Shown here one piece after another: positions 45,801-59,080 of a stretch of 64,000 bases of DNA. The translations under genes were made by a program, and so were the position numbers. Origin of the DNA: Selaginella tamariscina (taxonomy: Eukaryota; Streptophyta; Lycopodiopsida; Selaginellales; Selaginellaceae); assembly GCA_003024785.1 (NCBI GenBank), contig PUQB01000490.1, positions 1-64,000 on the forward strand, in the 5' to 3' direction. Below the pieces are notes generated by a model. The model made no database searches and had not been told where the DNA came from. It saw only the letters and a list, made by a program, of their open reading frames with translations. The number at the start of each line of letters is the position of its first letter. Position 1 is the first letter of the stretch.

Positions 45801-48800
45801 TAGGTGTATCTATGTATGCTTACAGTTGTATTCTTTCCACGTGTAGTGTGAGGCTACAAACAAATTTGTTCAGGAATTGGATGAGTTGAAAAGAAAACTT
45901 GAAGAAGCCACTTCAACATATCAAAACAACTTAAGTGATCGTGAAGCTACGCTGGAAAATTTGAGAAATCGGGTGAAGGAGCTAGAAGATGATCTAGCAA
46001 AAGCAACTCTTAATCGGGAGCAGGTACTTATATCTAAATGTATATATATGTGTGTAATTTATATATTCAAGCTTTTCTTCTCCCTTAGTTTTGATCATAA
46101 TTAGCAGGAATGCGACCGTTTGAGAGGAGAGATTAATTCAACCTATCAAAAAGAGTTGTCTGATCATCAAACTATGATAGACACCTTGAAATTTCAGTTA
46201 AAAGCACTGGAAGATGGTCTAACTAGAGCAAGCCTGGAGCAGGTTCTCTCTGTCTAAACATACGCATACATAAATGGCATTAACATTATTATTGTCACTG
46301 TCATAGGAGTCTGATGACTTGAGACAAAAGCTTGAAGCTGCCACTTCAACTCACGAAAAAGAGTTAGCGGATCGTGACACTTTGAAAACTCGGTTAAAAG
46401 CAATAGAGGATGATCTAGCTAGTGCCAATTCAAACAGAGAGCAGCTTAAGCTACAGGTTTATCCATTGCTTAACATAATTCAGAGTTAATATTCAGATAG
46501 CTATTTATTTAACTACTTATTGTGAACAGATGGAGGTTGATAAAAATGCTTTGACACGAGAGCTTGAAGCTGCCACTTCAACGTACAAAAGGGAAGCAGC
46601 TGATCATGAAACTATACTTCAGAGTTCGCAAAGCCGGGTGAAAGAGCTAGAAGATGGTCTGGCCAGAACTAAACAGGTCTCTCTCTCTCTCTCTCTCTCC
46701 CCCCCCCCCCCCCACACACACACACACACACAGGCACCCCGCTTTGTGTGTATATGATTATTCAAGCTTATGCACCCCTCTATGTGTGTATGATTATTCA
46801 AACCTTCGGTTCCAGTTGGCCATAGTCTTACTTTTGTCATACAGGAATGTGCTAGTTTGAAACAAGAGCTTGAAGCTGTTAGTCTAAGTAATGAAAAGGA
46901 GATAACCCTTCGTGAAACTATGCTGCAGAAGTTCCAAAGTCGGATGAAAGAGCTAGAAGATGATCTAGCTAGAGCCACTTTTGATCGGAAACAGGTTCTC
47001 TCTCCCCCCCCCGGCGTGCCTCTCTCTTTCTAGCTTGTATTTACTGTACAGGAATGTGATGCTTTGAAACGGGAGCTTGAAGTTGCTACCTCTACATACC
47101 AAAAGGAGTTAGCCGATCATGAAATTACGTTGAACACCTTGAAAACACGGTTAAAAGCATTAGAAGACGATCTAGCTAGAGCTACTTCAGATCGGGAACA
47201 ACTGCATTCACAGGTATTTACTGATTAGTTACTCGCTATATCCATCATGACTCGTATTTATTAGTATCATCGATATATGTATACATGTCGAATATGTGTC
47301 GAATTTTAATAAATATATATGATTATACGTGAAAATAATACTAGTATACTGTAGTGTGAACGGGAGAATGTTTTGAGGCACGAGCTTGAAGCGGCCATTT
47401 TAATGTACGAAAAGGAAATAGCTGATCATAAAACTATGTTGGCACAGGTATGCCTTCTTATACCCATGTATGTATTTTCATAAACATGCCCTGTAACACA
47501 CACGCGCGAGCTATCATCAACGCTATTTGTATGTATATAATTAGTCATAAATGTTATTGTTATCGTGCCAGGTGCCAGATTCTAGGGGAAGATCGACCTT
47601 CTAACTCTGGAGCTAAACACAGAAAAGAAGATGAAAGAAGTTGCGGTCAACAGGCTGGAGAACTTGCAATCTAGAATACAAGGAACACTATCTAAAGTCC
47701 AAATGGTGGAAGATCTTTCAAACGAATATATTCAGTAAGTTTTAGCTTATTACATTAATTTAGCATATAGCACTTAACTTTTAAATGTATATGATAATTT
47801 ACATTGCTTATATGCATCTCTGTGTCTCACGTCCTTCTGTGTATGTGCGTGTTAGAGAGAGAGAGGGGGGGTGATATCTTCATGTATCAGCGAGAGGGGT
47901 TGATATCTGCATGTATCATCTCTTTTAGTGTATAATTTTGCTTTGTTCTAGTATATTTCATCAGGACACTGAAAGTCGGTCTTTTAACACAGAGCGGATG
48001 CTATTGGTCAGCTTGACATGTGTATCCAGAAGTTACTTGAACTTCAACAAGTGGAGAACGCAAACATGCAGCTGCAAGCTCAACTTGAACAGGTATGCTG
48101 ATATATATAAATAGTATTAATACAATATGATCCTCTCTTTCAAGAAGGTTAATGAGGAGGCCGCTCGTCTTCGAAGTGACAGAGATTACTTACAAGCAGA
48201 GCTCTCGGAGTCCGAACAGCGGCTTTCTACAGTCAGGGAGAAGCTCAAACTTGCAATAAAAAAGGGGAAGAGTGTTGAACAGCAGCGTGACGAGGTAAAG
48301 CAGCTACTGACACAGAAATCTGCAGAGTACGAATCTACCATCCAAGAGAAGACTTCAGAAATCAACAGGTTGGTTAAGAAACTGGAATCCTCCGAGTCTG
48401 AGAAGACTTCACAAGTCAACAGCTTGACTACGGAGCTGGAAGAGAAGACTTCGCAAGTCATTGTGTTGACGAAAGAAGTAAACGGGTTGACCAAGAAGTT
48501 GGAAGAGAGGGGCTCTTTAATCAAGAGGTATGAATTGACCATTCAAGAGAGGAATTCGGAGGTCAACAGGTTGACTAGGAAGTTGGAGGGGTGCGAGGTT
48601 TATATCCAGCAGCAGACTTCGGAGGCGAGCAGGTTAACTACAGAAGTCAACGAATTGACTAGAGAAGTCAACGAGATGACTAGGAAACTGGAGGAGCTCG
48701 AGATAGAGAAGAGCTCGGAGCTCCGCAGGTTGACTCAACAGAAAAATTCAGAAGTTGAAAAGCTGACTGCGGAGATTGAGAGCTTGAGCACGGAGGTCGA

Positions 48801-50501
48801 CCGTTTGACTTCTGAAGTCGAGAGTTTGACCAGGCAGAGGAGTCTAGAAGTCGGGAGGCTGACCAAGAAGCTGGAGGGTTATGAGTTGACCAGTCAAGAG
48901 CTGAGGAGTCTAAGACAGAAAGTTGGGAATATTCTTGAAGAGAAGCACCTGTTGGAGGAATCTAAGGCGGAGGCTTACGCACATTTGCAGAAGGCTTCTG
49001 AGGAGAACGACTTATTGCAAGGTCAACTTCGGTCGAGGTCAGAGGAGATTGACTTATTGCAAAGTCAACTCAGGTCCAGGTCTGAGGAGGTTGACTTGCT
49101 TCGCGGACAACTTAGGTCAAAGTCTGACGTCATACAAGATCAACTGCGGTCATTGGAAGAGCAAAACAAAGATTTTCAACAGGAGTTCAGTGAATTGGAA
49201 TCAGTTGCAAAGCAGCTTCTGCAAATTATCTCTGGCAATGAGGTATGAACTGCATGCACACACACACATGAGAGAGAGAGAGAGAGCTATCGATGATGCT
49301 CTATAGTAGGTGTACATATGCATGTGTGTGTGTGTTAAGCTGTTTCTGCTTTGTTACCAAGTTGCCTTCTTTGTTAAATAACAGATGCAGATGGTTTCCG
49401 TGAAAGGAAATAATGAATCCGAGCATACTGGTCATTTCAAAAGGCTTTGTTTATAAAAGGCTTCTTGATGAAAGCTTAGCTGAGTTTAAGCAGAGAATTG
49501 AACATTTAACGGTGCTTAAGCGGAAAACTGAAGCACTGGAGCTAAATGAAAAACTACTACTTGGGCAACTTGCTTTCCAAAAATCGGGTAATCTCTCTGT
49601 CTCCCTACCTCCCTCTCTCCCAATGTTGTTGTGTGTGTGTGATGATTACTTATATTAGGTTATCGTGTATAAAAATTTATATATGTAGTCATTATACAAC
49701 ATGACCATCTCTCATGTCATTCTTCAAAATCGAGGAGAAGACACAAGAAGAAGTAAGGTATGAAGAAACTATAGACCCACACGAGGAGAGGGGGAGGAGG
49801 GAGTGAGAGTGGGAGTGGGTGGGGGTAAACATACGTTTTAAGTATTAAACCGACTTTCTGTGAAGGAAGCTCATTATAGTATGATAAAACAGTATATTAC
49901 TAGATTTTCAATTAATATTATTCTTGTTGTTTTATACTTAGGCTTTATGCACGCGTGGAAAGCTGGAGGATATAATAGAGCAAAACCATGTAACCATGGA
50001 AAACATGGAGAGTGCACGTAACAAGGCAATGGAAAGTTCACATTTACACTTAACAAGTTTCAGGAGCTTCAGAAGCAATGCGAAGCTATGTTAGTAGAGA
50101 TCGAAAGCCTTCAAACGAGCTTAGATGGATGCCACGTGGAGATGTCCGCCTCAATTCCAAGGTAGTTTTACTATTTGTTAATAATATGAATTATTGTTAC
50201 AGTCCTAGTTAACAGACGTATAACCTCAGGGAATGTGTATAGAGACCAACCCTGTAAAACGTTAACTTGCATATTATAAGTAATGTGATTTTATGTTTAC
50301 ATAATATTTACGAACAGGTCGAGTCTCTTCAGAAGGACTTACATGAAAAAGATACAAATCTAACAATATTAGAAGGCAAGTTAAAGCTTCTTGGTGCAAA
50401 GGTAACCCAAGAACAGGCTCCCACAAAGGTCAGTTGCCTCTGTGTGTGTGTCTGTGATCTGAATGGTACTAACTAAATTAGCACTATATAACTCCTCTCT
50501 C

Positions 50502-50557
<56 letters not shown>

Positions 50558-51938
50558 AGTTTAATAGACATTGTTTATGTATGTTACCAGCGTATCTTGC
50601 ATTTATCTTGTTTATATACTATGAAGTTCTTAATGTGTTTGTTTGTTCGTTTTTTGTGTGTGCGCGCATGCAGGCGGGCGCTCATACTGCGAGTTATTTA
50701 GCATTGTTTAGAGATAATTTTATATATATATATTATATATATAATATAGTCTTCTCATACATTAATTTATTATATATTTACTAATCACTAAGTGTTTCGA
50801 ACTATTATGAACTGTAAACAGGCTGCTGAGATTCTTGACTCACTGGAGGCTCGAATTCAAAATTTACAACATGAAAATGAAAACTTTCAGTATGTTTTCC
50901 AGCGTAAAGAGGCAGAGCTTCTCAACTTAAGGAGAAAAATGGACGATGCTGTCGCTGAAAATCAAAGATTGACAAACTTAAGGTCTGCCTCGACAAGCGA
51001 GATTTGAGGAATTGTACGTGTGTGTCTGTGTACACGATAATATACATCCTTCACGCTGTGTCTCACAGACAGTGTGTGTGTGGGTTGGGGTATGTGTGAA
51101 GTACATATGCATATGGATGAGTTTCCGTAAATAATATTCCAATACTGACATAACATGATACATGATTCGTATAATATTTTTATTGTGTGGACGGAGCATT
51201 TTAAATTAAGGTAATCTATGTTTGTAGTGTAGTATTTAAATGTGTTCTATTCACATGTAATCTGTATATACTGTATGTGTGTATGTGTATAACAACTCGT
51301 TTACAGGAAGAGCCAAAACATATTAATGTTGTAAATGCTCCACATATACGAAGCCAGAGAAAGACCTCTACACCAGATCAGGTTGTTATAGAAATGGATG
51401 CTCAAACTTTCGCTTTAGAGGAGAAAGGTATACATATAGATTAAGCAGATACTTATACATTTTAATGGTTCTTGAAGTATTTAAATGATTGATACAGGTA
51501 TAACACTTAAAACTAAGCTGCGGTTTAGCAATATTTTTCATTTTTTTGAAGTTAACTATACTGTTACTTACAGGAAACGCCTTCAAACCTTTGCAACTGT
51601 TATCCTTTCTTCCCAAAGCAGGGCATCGTATCAGTGATCGCGTTGACTCCTTAAGGTAAACATATAATTCGTAAGTCATTTCTGTGTGTGTGTGTGCGCG
51701 TGTGTGTATGCAACTTGAAGTACAATTTTAATATTAGTAAAATATTTGATTATATACATATACATATACATGTGTGTGTGTGTGGTGTTGTGTGTTATTT
51801 TTTTTATGTTTGTTTTCTTGCAGTTTATCGACAATAAGAGTTCTTGTGAGGCAGCCTATTGCACGATTGTCTCTTATGGTATACTGGATTGCAGTCCACT
51901 TGTGGATTGCATTTACACTTAGTATGGCAAGAATATAA
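42274..51938 (+). CDS. TNO1-like long coiled-coil trans-Golgi protein with C-terminal anchor
   Basis: About 30 exons, including 42274-42324, 42487-42603, 42912-43110, 43170 to about 43311, 43561-43695, 43753-44059, 44241-44459, 44598-44810, 44931-45090, 45172 to about 45292, 45417-45523, eight repeat exons 45609-47447, 47579-47734, 47952-48092, 48145-49242, 49385-49587, 49942-50163, 50318-50428, 50822-50982, 51307-51427, 51574-51655 and 51834-51938. Together these would encode about 1,800 aa, the size of Arabidopsis TNO1. The N-terminus (DSFRSAGKKRLEEFRLRRK) matches the family opening. The body is heptad coiled coil, with REKLKLAIKKGKSVEQQRD in the large exon, a family hallmark. The C-terminus has FLPKAGHRISDRVDS, QPIARLSLMVYWIAVHLW and a tail-anchor helix. 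TNO1 tethers SYP41 vesicles at the trans-Golgi. Frame breaks occur near 42960, 43840, 45265, 47595, 47998 and 50050. Confidence 0.8.
42839..42886. repeat. (AC)n microsatellite in intron 2
   Basis: An uninterrupted AC repeat of about 24 units lies just upstream of the acceptor of exon 3 in the TNO1-like gene. Confidence 0.95.
45609..47447 (+). repeat. Tandemly duplicated exon array (eight exons)
   Basis: Exons 45609-45773, 45847-46023, 46108-46242, 46307-46456, 46530-46676, 46845-46994, 47052-47213 and 47355-47447 encode variants of one 31-59-aa unit. A common form is LKxELEAATSTY.KELADHE, then TLKTRLKALEDDLARAT and DREQ. Six begin EC, CE or similar after the acceptor. All are phase 0-0 with lengths divisible by three, so the array can grow or shrink without breaking the frame. 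Confidence 0.85.
46681..46733. repeat. (CT)n, C-run and (CA)n composite microsatellite
   Basis: CTCTCT tract, a C run of about 15 and then CACACA follow the donor of exon 46530-46676. A second C run is at about 47003-47012. Confidence 0.9.
49789..49826 (+). other. G-rich tract with quadruplex-type spacing in an intron
   Basis: Runs GGGGG, GGG, GGG, GGG, GGGGG are separated by 1-9 bases within 38 bp, meeting the usual G-quadruplex pattern on the sense strand of the TNO1-like gene. Confidence 0.6.
50493..50557. repeat. (CT)n microsatellite in a TNO1-like intron
   Basis: About 65 bp of nearly pure CT repeat. Confidence 0.95.
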
Positions 51939-54868
51939 TTACCCGATTAAGGTACATGTACTATATAATTAATAATGTTATTATTTGTGAATGAGTCTTA
52001 AAGATTTGCATAAGGCATGTCTAATGCTGATACCGAACGTAAAACAGTACATAGATGTGATTTATTCGATAATAATATGTTACATCTTTTTCACTGCAAT
52101 GATATGAAATATAAAGCTAACTATGAACGTTTTTGCAGGTTAAGCAAATTTTGGATATTATGTAAAAATAATGAAGTAAGCGCTACTAATCAAACGAAAT
52201 TTTTGACGTTCTTTTACGGATCGACTATTTGGTAAGAACTATAATGCATACGTATGCTTAAAACTCCATGCACTCTAATACGTACATACACACGCGTGTA
52301 TTTAATGTAGCGTATGTACTTGTCCATGTGCTAGATATATGCTAATACATTTTATTCATACAGGAGAAGATTTTAGTTTTTTACTCACTGATAATATACA
52401 TCACAGGTTTTATGTCTTTTATCATTAAAACTTAATACAAAATTGAATTCTTAATACACCTTGTTTATCAGCTATGATGTTACGGGAGAATTAACATAAA
52501 TGAGAAACTGTGTTATAATTGTTGGGTGGCAGGGTTAATGCATAAGGCGAAAGGGATATGTGTGGTGGTAAACTCCAGTTTGAAGTCAGAGGTGTTTAAT
52601 GCAGCGTGATGGTGGTACGTTTTCAATATGCATATATGTCTAATATATATATATATAAAATTGGACAGGGAAAGGAGGAGCGTGCGTGATGATTTTGGGG
52701 CTATATAGTGAGATTGATATTTGATAAGCAATTTACCTGCAGAAATGGAAGAAGGGCCAGAAAAGGGCAAGTAGTAGGCATGATGATGAGAAACGGGTAG
52801 GTTATTAGGTAGCTGCAGATCGGACGGTGGCAGAAACAGTGCGTGGATATAGACATGTGGCCCGTTTCCGTTTGAGGTAAACCGACAAGTTGCAGCTGTT
52901 TAACTTCTTTATATCGTACTAACCTCTGTATTATGTACTAATACATATACATATATATGGACATATACATGTACTATGAATACTGTAGTGGGGATTTCCT
53001 GTATTACTTAACCAGGTGAGTTCAACCATGTAGTTAGAGTTTGACTCCTTGGATTTGGGAATTATACTCCAAGGACTCGATATATGTGAAGCTTAGATTT
53101 GTTCAACAGATTTCTAGGTGCCCCTATTCTATCCATGTATATACACATCCATACATGTATATATCTGTGTGTATGTACACATACACATTGGGCAGGGGAA
53201 AGCAAGAATCAAAAGGTTAACGGGTTGCACTTGCACACACTTTCTATGGTTGCCCGGGTCTAAAGCCGACATAAACACAGAATGCCTTTGGCGTGCATAC
53301 ACAGTTTTCAGATGGCTTTTGTTTGTATGCTGCTGTTTAAAATATTTTATACAATACACATATGTGCGTATATATATGTGTATGTTATGTATATATATTC
53401 CTGGTTATGCGTGTCAGGTGCAAGTGCAGGAGATTTAGCATGACATGATTGCAAAGCTGATCGCTAGATACTCTACCCTATGTAATAGTGTGTTGGTTGG
53501 TTGCTTCTCTCTTGAATACAAGCAAAGCCTTATATTTCCACATAGCTCTATGGTTCATTTTATATATTCGAAACCATATAGCTATTATAAAGAATCTTGT
53601 ATATATCTATAATGATGTATAGGGAACTATAGGGCTCTATATATGTAGTGTGTGTGTGTGTGTGTGAAACTATACGATAGTGCCTGTGTATTGACCATAA
53701 TAGAGAGAATCAACAGAAACGTACTAACGCCAAAGTGTGTATATATAGCTACATGCACGCATTACAACTTTCAATCATAATGAATCGACTGCTGCAACAC
53801 ATCAAGGTACCATACCACAAGCTGGCTCTAAGGTAAACTAAGATATATATTAACTATTAAATATATATATTCTAGTCTTTTTGACTAGGTAGTAAGGTTT
53901 GCATGCATCAGTACAAACAGAGTACCATGATGGCAAATTAGGTCTTAACCGAGGTCGGTATTAGATGTTCCTACTCTATAACTAGTATGCATATATTCCC
54001 TACAATATGTTTGGATATGTACATGTGTGTGTGTGTGCGTGTGCGTTCATTATGCATATGGTACTGAACTGTTACTTGTTGCTGTTATGCACTAAATACA
54101 TATAGGGATGAACTGGCCCAAATCTGATAGAAGATATATTGTGTGTGAAGGTAAGTAGAGTGTCGTAATCCATCCAGTAGGCATGAGTATATATCGGTAT
54201 ATTCTCCCTTTAAAGAATATCCGACCTTTTAAATATATGCGTGGAAGTGGAAGTCAGCCAACTTACTACCACCACCTCCCAGCTATGGAGCTATAATAGA
54301 TTTGATCGATGGAAGAATACTCAGTTCTACGAGTCCACGTGTGCAGTGTTTATTGTTATTGTTGTTATAGCAGCATGCATGAAATTTAACTGCCAATAAA
54401 TATTACTTATGTACCTATTATATGGAATTAATTTCTCTATACAGTGGTCATGTAAAACAACTAGAAGACCATGCTTTAAATATGCAAAATACAACACAGA
54501 CGTTTAATTTGTGCGTATGGATGTGTCACGATACGTATATACCCAGACCGCTCTAGAGAGTCTTCTCATACATACGCATATAAGTGTACATATATGAATA
54601 TAACAAGCAAATATACCTCAATTTGCCGTTTCTAAACGAACAATCTAATTTCTAAAATATAATCATTTTCAGATCGTAGAATATCGAGAACTTTGCTTAT
54701 ATATAGTACTTACAATATAGAGATTGCATCTGAGACATTCCGATTAATATAGCATATCCTTTCACTACATTCTAGAGAAAGATATATATATATATATATA
54801 TTCATTTGCTCCATAAAAAAAACATATAATCCGAATAAAAACTGATGAAAACTAACATATCCTGTCAC
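51939..54868. other. Long intergenic region without a supported gene
   Basis: About 2.9 kb. It contains the TNO1-like 3' flank, scattered CA/TG and TA microsatellites (for example 53651-53666) and short open frames with no domain. 52130-52240 has an acceptor-like TTTTTGCAG followed by a short open stretch, not convincing as an exon. Confidence 0.4.
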
Positions 54869-55557
54869 TCAGGGAGCAGCAAGCTCAACCCCGAAGAGAC
54901 GTGTAGAACTGGGAGGAGTATGATGAACTGTGTTCATGTCCATCTTCATCTGTGAGGACGAAGACGATCCATCGTCTTCCTCGTTCCACACGTACCTCTG
55001 CTGCTCGAGAGAGGTGGCCATAGCTAGAGTATCCATCTCCGAGGAAGAAGACGCCCTGGGCCTCTTCCTGCAGCTTATGTAGTAGAAATTCTCCCTCAGG
55101 CTTCGCTCGAACGACACTATGTTCCCGCACAGAGCTTATTCTCCTTCACGAACCGTATCCATCCCTTGGTGAACACATAGCTCTGGGAGCTGTTCCAGTG
55201 AGTAGCGGAACCACCATATCTTACCAGTGACAGTCTCCTGGAAGGACAGAAACCTGCCCTTCTTACGCAGGCAGGGATCCAGGGGAAAGCACCTCTCAGC
55301 GTGCTGCTTGGGTATGACGAGCCTGTTCAGCTTCCCCACGTCGCTGGGGGTCACCACTTTGTAGAACAGATGCTCGTGCTCCTCCTCGCGTATATACTGG
55401 AAACTCTGTGTGGGTACTGCATCGTGGGGCTGATATGGTTCTTTCCAGCCGGGAACATGCTCAGTAGCTGTGTCTGGTGCTGCTCCTGCTCTGCAGTAGG
55501 CAAGAACACTCGCTCGTGTCTTCTTCCGTCTGTATACATGTCTTCACTGAATTCCAT
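54869..55557 (-). CDS. B3-domain transcription factor, NGATHA/RAV type (copy 1, frameshifted)
   Basis: Intronless on the minus strand from ATG 55555-55557. The B3 domain is clear: [52 protein letters not shown], then [19 protein letters not shown] and [20 protein letters not shown]. This is the RAV/NGA group that reads CACCTG-type DNA. A C-terminal [12 protein letters not shown] follows, the RLFGV repression motif of RAV, NGA and class B HSF proteins. There is no AP2 domain. The frame changes at least twice: between the N-terminal Gln-rich part and HLFYK (about 55380-55500), and at FRYS/WNSS (about 55196), where copy 2 has TACTCATACTGG and this copy has TACTCACTGG. It is head to head with copy 2, about 3.5 kb away. 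Confidence 0.82.
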
Positions 55558-56927
55558 AGTTATACACAGATCATATGCAGTGAATGCATACTACCCATGT
55601 AAAAAGAGACCAGATCTTAGAACGACTGCAGTATATAATACACATCAGACTGCAATATATGTAGAGCGTGTTGTTCAGTGAAATACATATATAACGGGGT
55701 ATATATCACTCATGATTTCGAAGGATCTAACGGATAATCTTATGCAATGTAGAGAGATTGGCAGTATATGCAGGAAAGGAGATGATTAAGAGCTCGTGTA
55801 GAAGGTCACGCAACGAATGTTAGATGGAGAAGGACAGTATATATCACTCTCACCCACTGTTCCATCATGATCATATACATTACAAGTAAGCTTATATATA
55901 TATACAACTAAGGAACTGACTTAACAAGAGCATCTTCATGCAAGAGGAACTTTTAAAAAATGAGGCTTTATATATTTATATAAAAGTATCGATCAGAACA
56001 GGGGGAAACATCAGAACAGAGCTTGAAGACCCCACCTTCACATGGGACACCACCAAACACATATACAATATGTACATACAGACGTGTATACACAGACTGC
56101 AGTGCAGTGTGTGTATGTTAAAGCAGACAAAAGTTCTTAACCTTGCAAGTACATGGAAAATTTTCACGAGCAGGCCTACTAGATTCAGACAGCAAACTAC
56201 GTCTGTGACTTCCCAGAATATATATCATAGTCCGCTATAATGCTCATATCTAACTAAAACAAACTATGTAATGGATAAGTATGTGCATTAAATATATATC
56301 TGAGGTGTTGAATACGGCTACTCATACGTATTAAGTACCGTATCTGGGGCTTGTTGAAATGCCCTGATAGGCCAGCAAGTACAAAGATGGCTTTGCTTCA
56401 CGGAATGTAAACTGTAATTAATGCTAAACAGTAAACACACTTCATGTGCCAAAAGATCCTTCTTTATCTGCTGAATGACACATTCAGTACATTCTTTTTA
56501 AACTAAGTCCTGAATAAATTATACGTTAAAAACTAATCATCTCCTCGCTTAATATCAGCTCTAATAAGTTTTAATAACGTAAAATATCCTTAACTATTAT
56601 ATTATTTGAAATAATTACGACTTATGCGCCAGTTTGTTAAGTCCACATGTATGTGTACCAGAGAGAGAAGGAGAGAGTGGGAGAGATTGACAAGTGTCGA
56701 CTATATCCTTTATCAAATAAAGATTGAAAGAGGCTGGTTTTACTTAAATTTTCATGTTTCTAAAACCGTTTAAGTTAAATTTAAGGGAGTTTAAGAGAGT
56801 GGTCAATGGTTTGACTGAGCATTAGTTGACTGGCTGACCCATCCCATCTTATGAGTGGCCTGTTAAGTGTAGCATGATTTCAAAGGAAGGAAATATTTAA
56901 TGCAGAAATTAAAAAGAATATAATATA

Positions 56928-57013
<86 letters not shown>

Positions 57014-59080
57014 CCCATTAGATAGATACCTCTCAGAACTAGTGGGAAAGCTCCATTTCAATCGTTACACGAGTCCTAATCGCCCGGAACTAAGTACTCA
57101 TTTTTAGGTGCGTATGTGTATACACATGTGTGTGACATGTGTATATGTATGTATCCAAATGCCTCAACATCGGCCAAATGAAAATCTAAGCAACAAACTT
57201 AGAGAGTTTGACTATGCAGATCCATAGGCTTGGACTCCTATGTGTTAATTAGATATATAGAATATCAGGTCTCTGCCTTCTGCACACAATTATAGTGTGT
57301 TAGGAGGTGTGTGAATAAGTTTGGTGCATTTATATCTGCCATATGATGACCCTTCTGTACTACTGAAATTTAAACAAACAAAATAAGCTATGCTGAGCCT
57401 CTATACATTCAATTAATATATATAATTTACATTATATTTATTTATATATGAATATTTTAGATCGTTGAGAACCGTCTCGAGAGTAACTAACATAAGAGTG
57501 TACCATTTAGTAAATATATACTATTAGATGGATGCGTGTACCATATTATAATGACATTAGATTAAATTTTATAGTACTAGTTCGTTATATGGTATGCCAT
57601 ATGCTTAGCTAAAATTACAATATACATTGTACCACTGGTTATATAGTTAAACATATGATCATATTAGTGTACCAACATACTATATAACTGCAGTATTTAC
57701 GTACAAAGGGAACAAAATGTAAATAATAATTACACTACCAAGTTAATACTATTATTATTAAACATATGATAAGATGTATATCATGTAATTACACTGGCAT
57801 TATAACAAAGTTAAAGAATCTAAATATTATTATTATTAAGATCATTATAATAATAATATAAGGAAGAAAGTTGGTACTTGGCAATCGCTATCAAAAGCAG
57901 CACGAAGCCGGCGAAGGAGTGATAAATAATAGATTTAGATTAGGGGAGGGCTGATTACATGGGGATATGCAACAGATCTGCTTTTGCAGAGTGTTACAGG
58001 GTAGACAGACGTTTAAAACACACACACACACACACATACACATGTATATGTGTGTACGCACATATATAGACAACTTTTATGAAGCTGGGCTGCTGCCTCT
58101 GCCACCAGGTGTCTGAATGAAAGCACAGCACTTAACTTTGTTGCTGCTGCAATCCAAAGTTCATCTAACTATTGAACTTAACCATTTTTAACCAGTTTCT
58201 TAAATACCTTTAAATGTATAACATTCTCTTTTGTTCAATAAATAGCCTTCTTTTTTATTAAAATTGTCTGTTCCGCTGTTTCATCTCGCTGACCGAGGTA
58301 TGAACTGAATTCAAGAAACCCCCATGACTGCAGCCACCTTACCCTTCTTTACACCCTTAAACACATACATGTACACGTATACATTTTGTATGTTTTTTAC
58401 GTAAACTACACGTGAAAGTGTATAGAGTTTGGTGTTTGGCAGTATGCATCTGTCCGAGTCTCTGTTCAGAAATGCGGTTGACTTAAGGGATTTGGTGACA
58501 GTCATGCATTTCTCACCTCCGTTTAGAAAACTACATGTCACATGTTTGGAGGACATCAACGGAACGGTATGCATGTGTGTATTACATACGTATAAAATGT
58601 ACTTATATACCCTATGCATTTGTAATGCACCAGACACGACCTTAAAGACTGGGAATGTAGCGTAATGAGCAGCACAAGGACACCCCATTGAATACCACCG
58701 CTATCACGCCAAATTCCAGTCCCTTTCTCTATACACAACAAATCGCTTATCCCGCTTAGCAGCTTAATCACGGAATTAAGAGAAAGCATCATTCTATGTA
58801 TAGGAATGTAGGCTCACTAGGTAGACTCCCCGTGGGATCTGTGTATAAGTGTAGTATGTATACCATATCTCAAGCTCTGCTGACACCAGGGGAGTAGTGA
58901 GTAGTGAGTAGTAGGGAATATAATACTTTTATACATTACGTATATCAGTACCTCGCTGCTATATAGCATAGGGGGTATGTTCGTTGCTTATCTCAATAGA
59001 AACATAGACATCCGTAGAACCAAGCTAGAGCTTATTCTTCATATAGCTAGAAGCACTGCAGGTAGTTTTGATTTCTCAAT
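55558..59080. other. 3.5-kb spacer between the two B3 genes
   Basis: It is probably the promoters of both genes plus AT-rich DNA. It contains (TA)n at 56930-57012 and CA tracts at about 58019-58036. An open frame at about 58430-58565 (LSESLFRNAVDLRDLVTVMH) is coding-like but unidentified. Confidence 0.4.
56930..57012. repeat. (TA)n tract of about 80 bp
   Basis: Nearly pure TA dinucleotide repeat with three phase breaks. It is self-complementary and can form cruciforms. Confidence 0.95.

Noticed and set aside
48186-48542. 118-aa minus-strand ORF
   Set aside because: It is the complement of the large coiled-coil exon of the TNO1-like gene; the Ser/Leu/Phe bias comes from antisense Glu/Lys codons.
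53118-53438. 106-aa plus-strand ORF
   Set aside because: It is rich in Tyr/His/Val/Cys from TATG/CATA microsatellites, with no domain and no coding bias.
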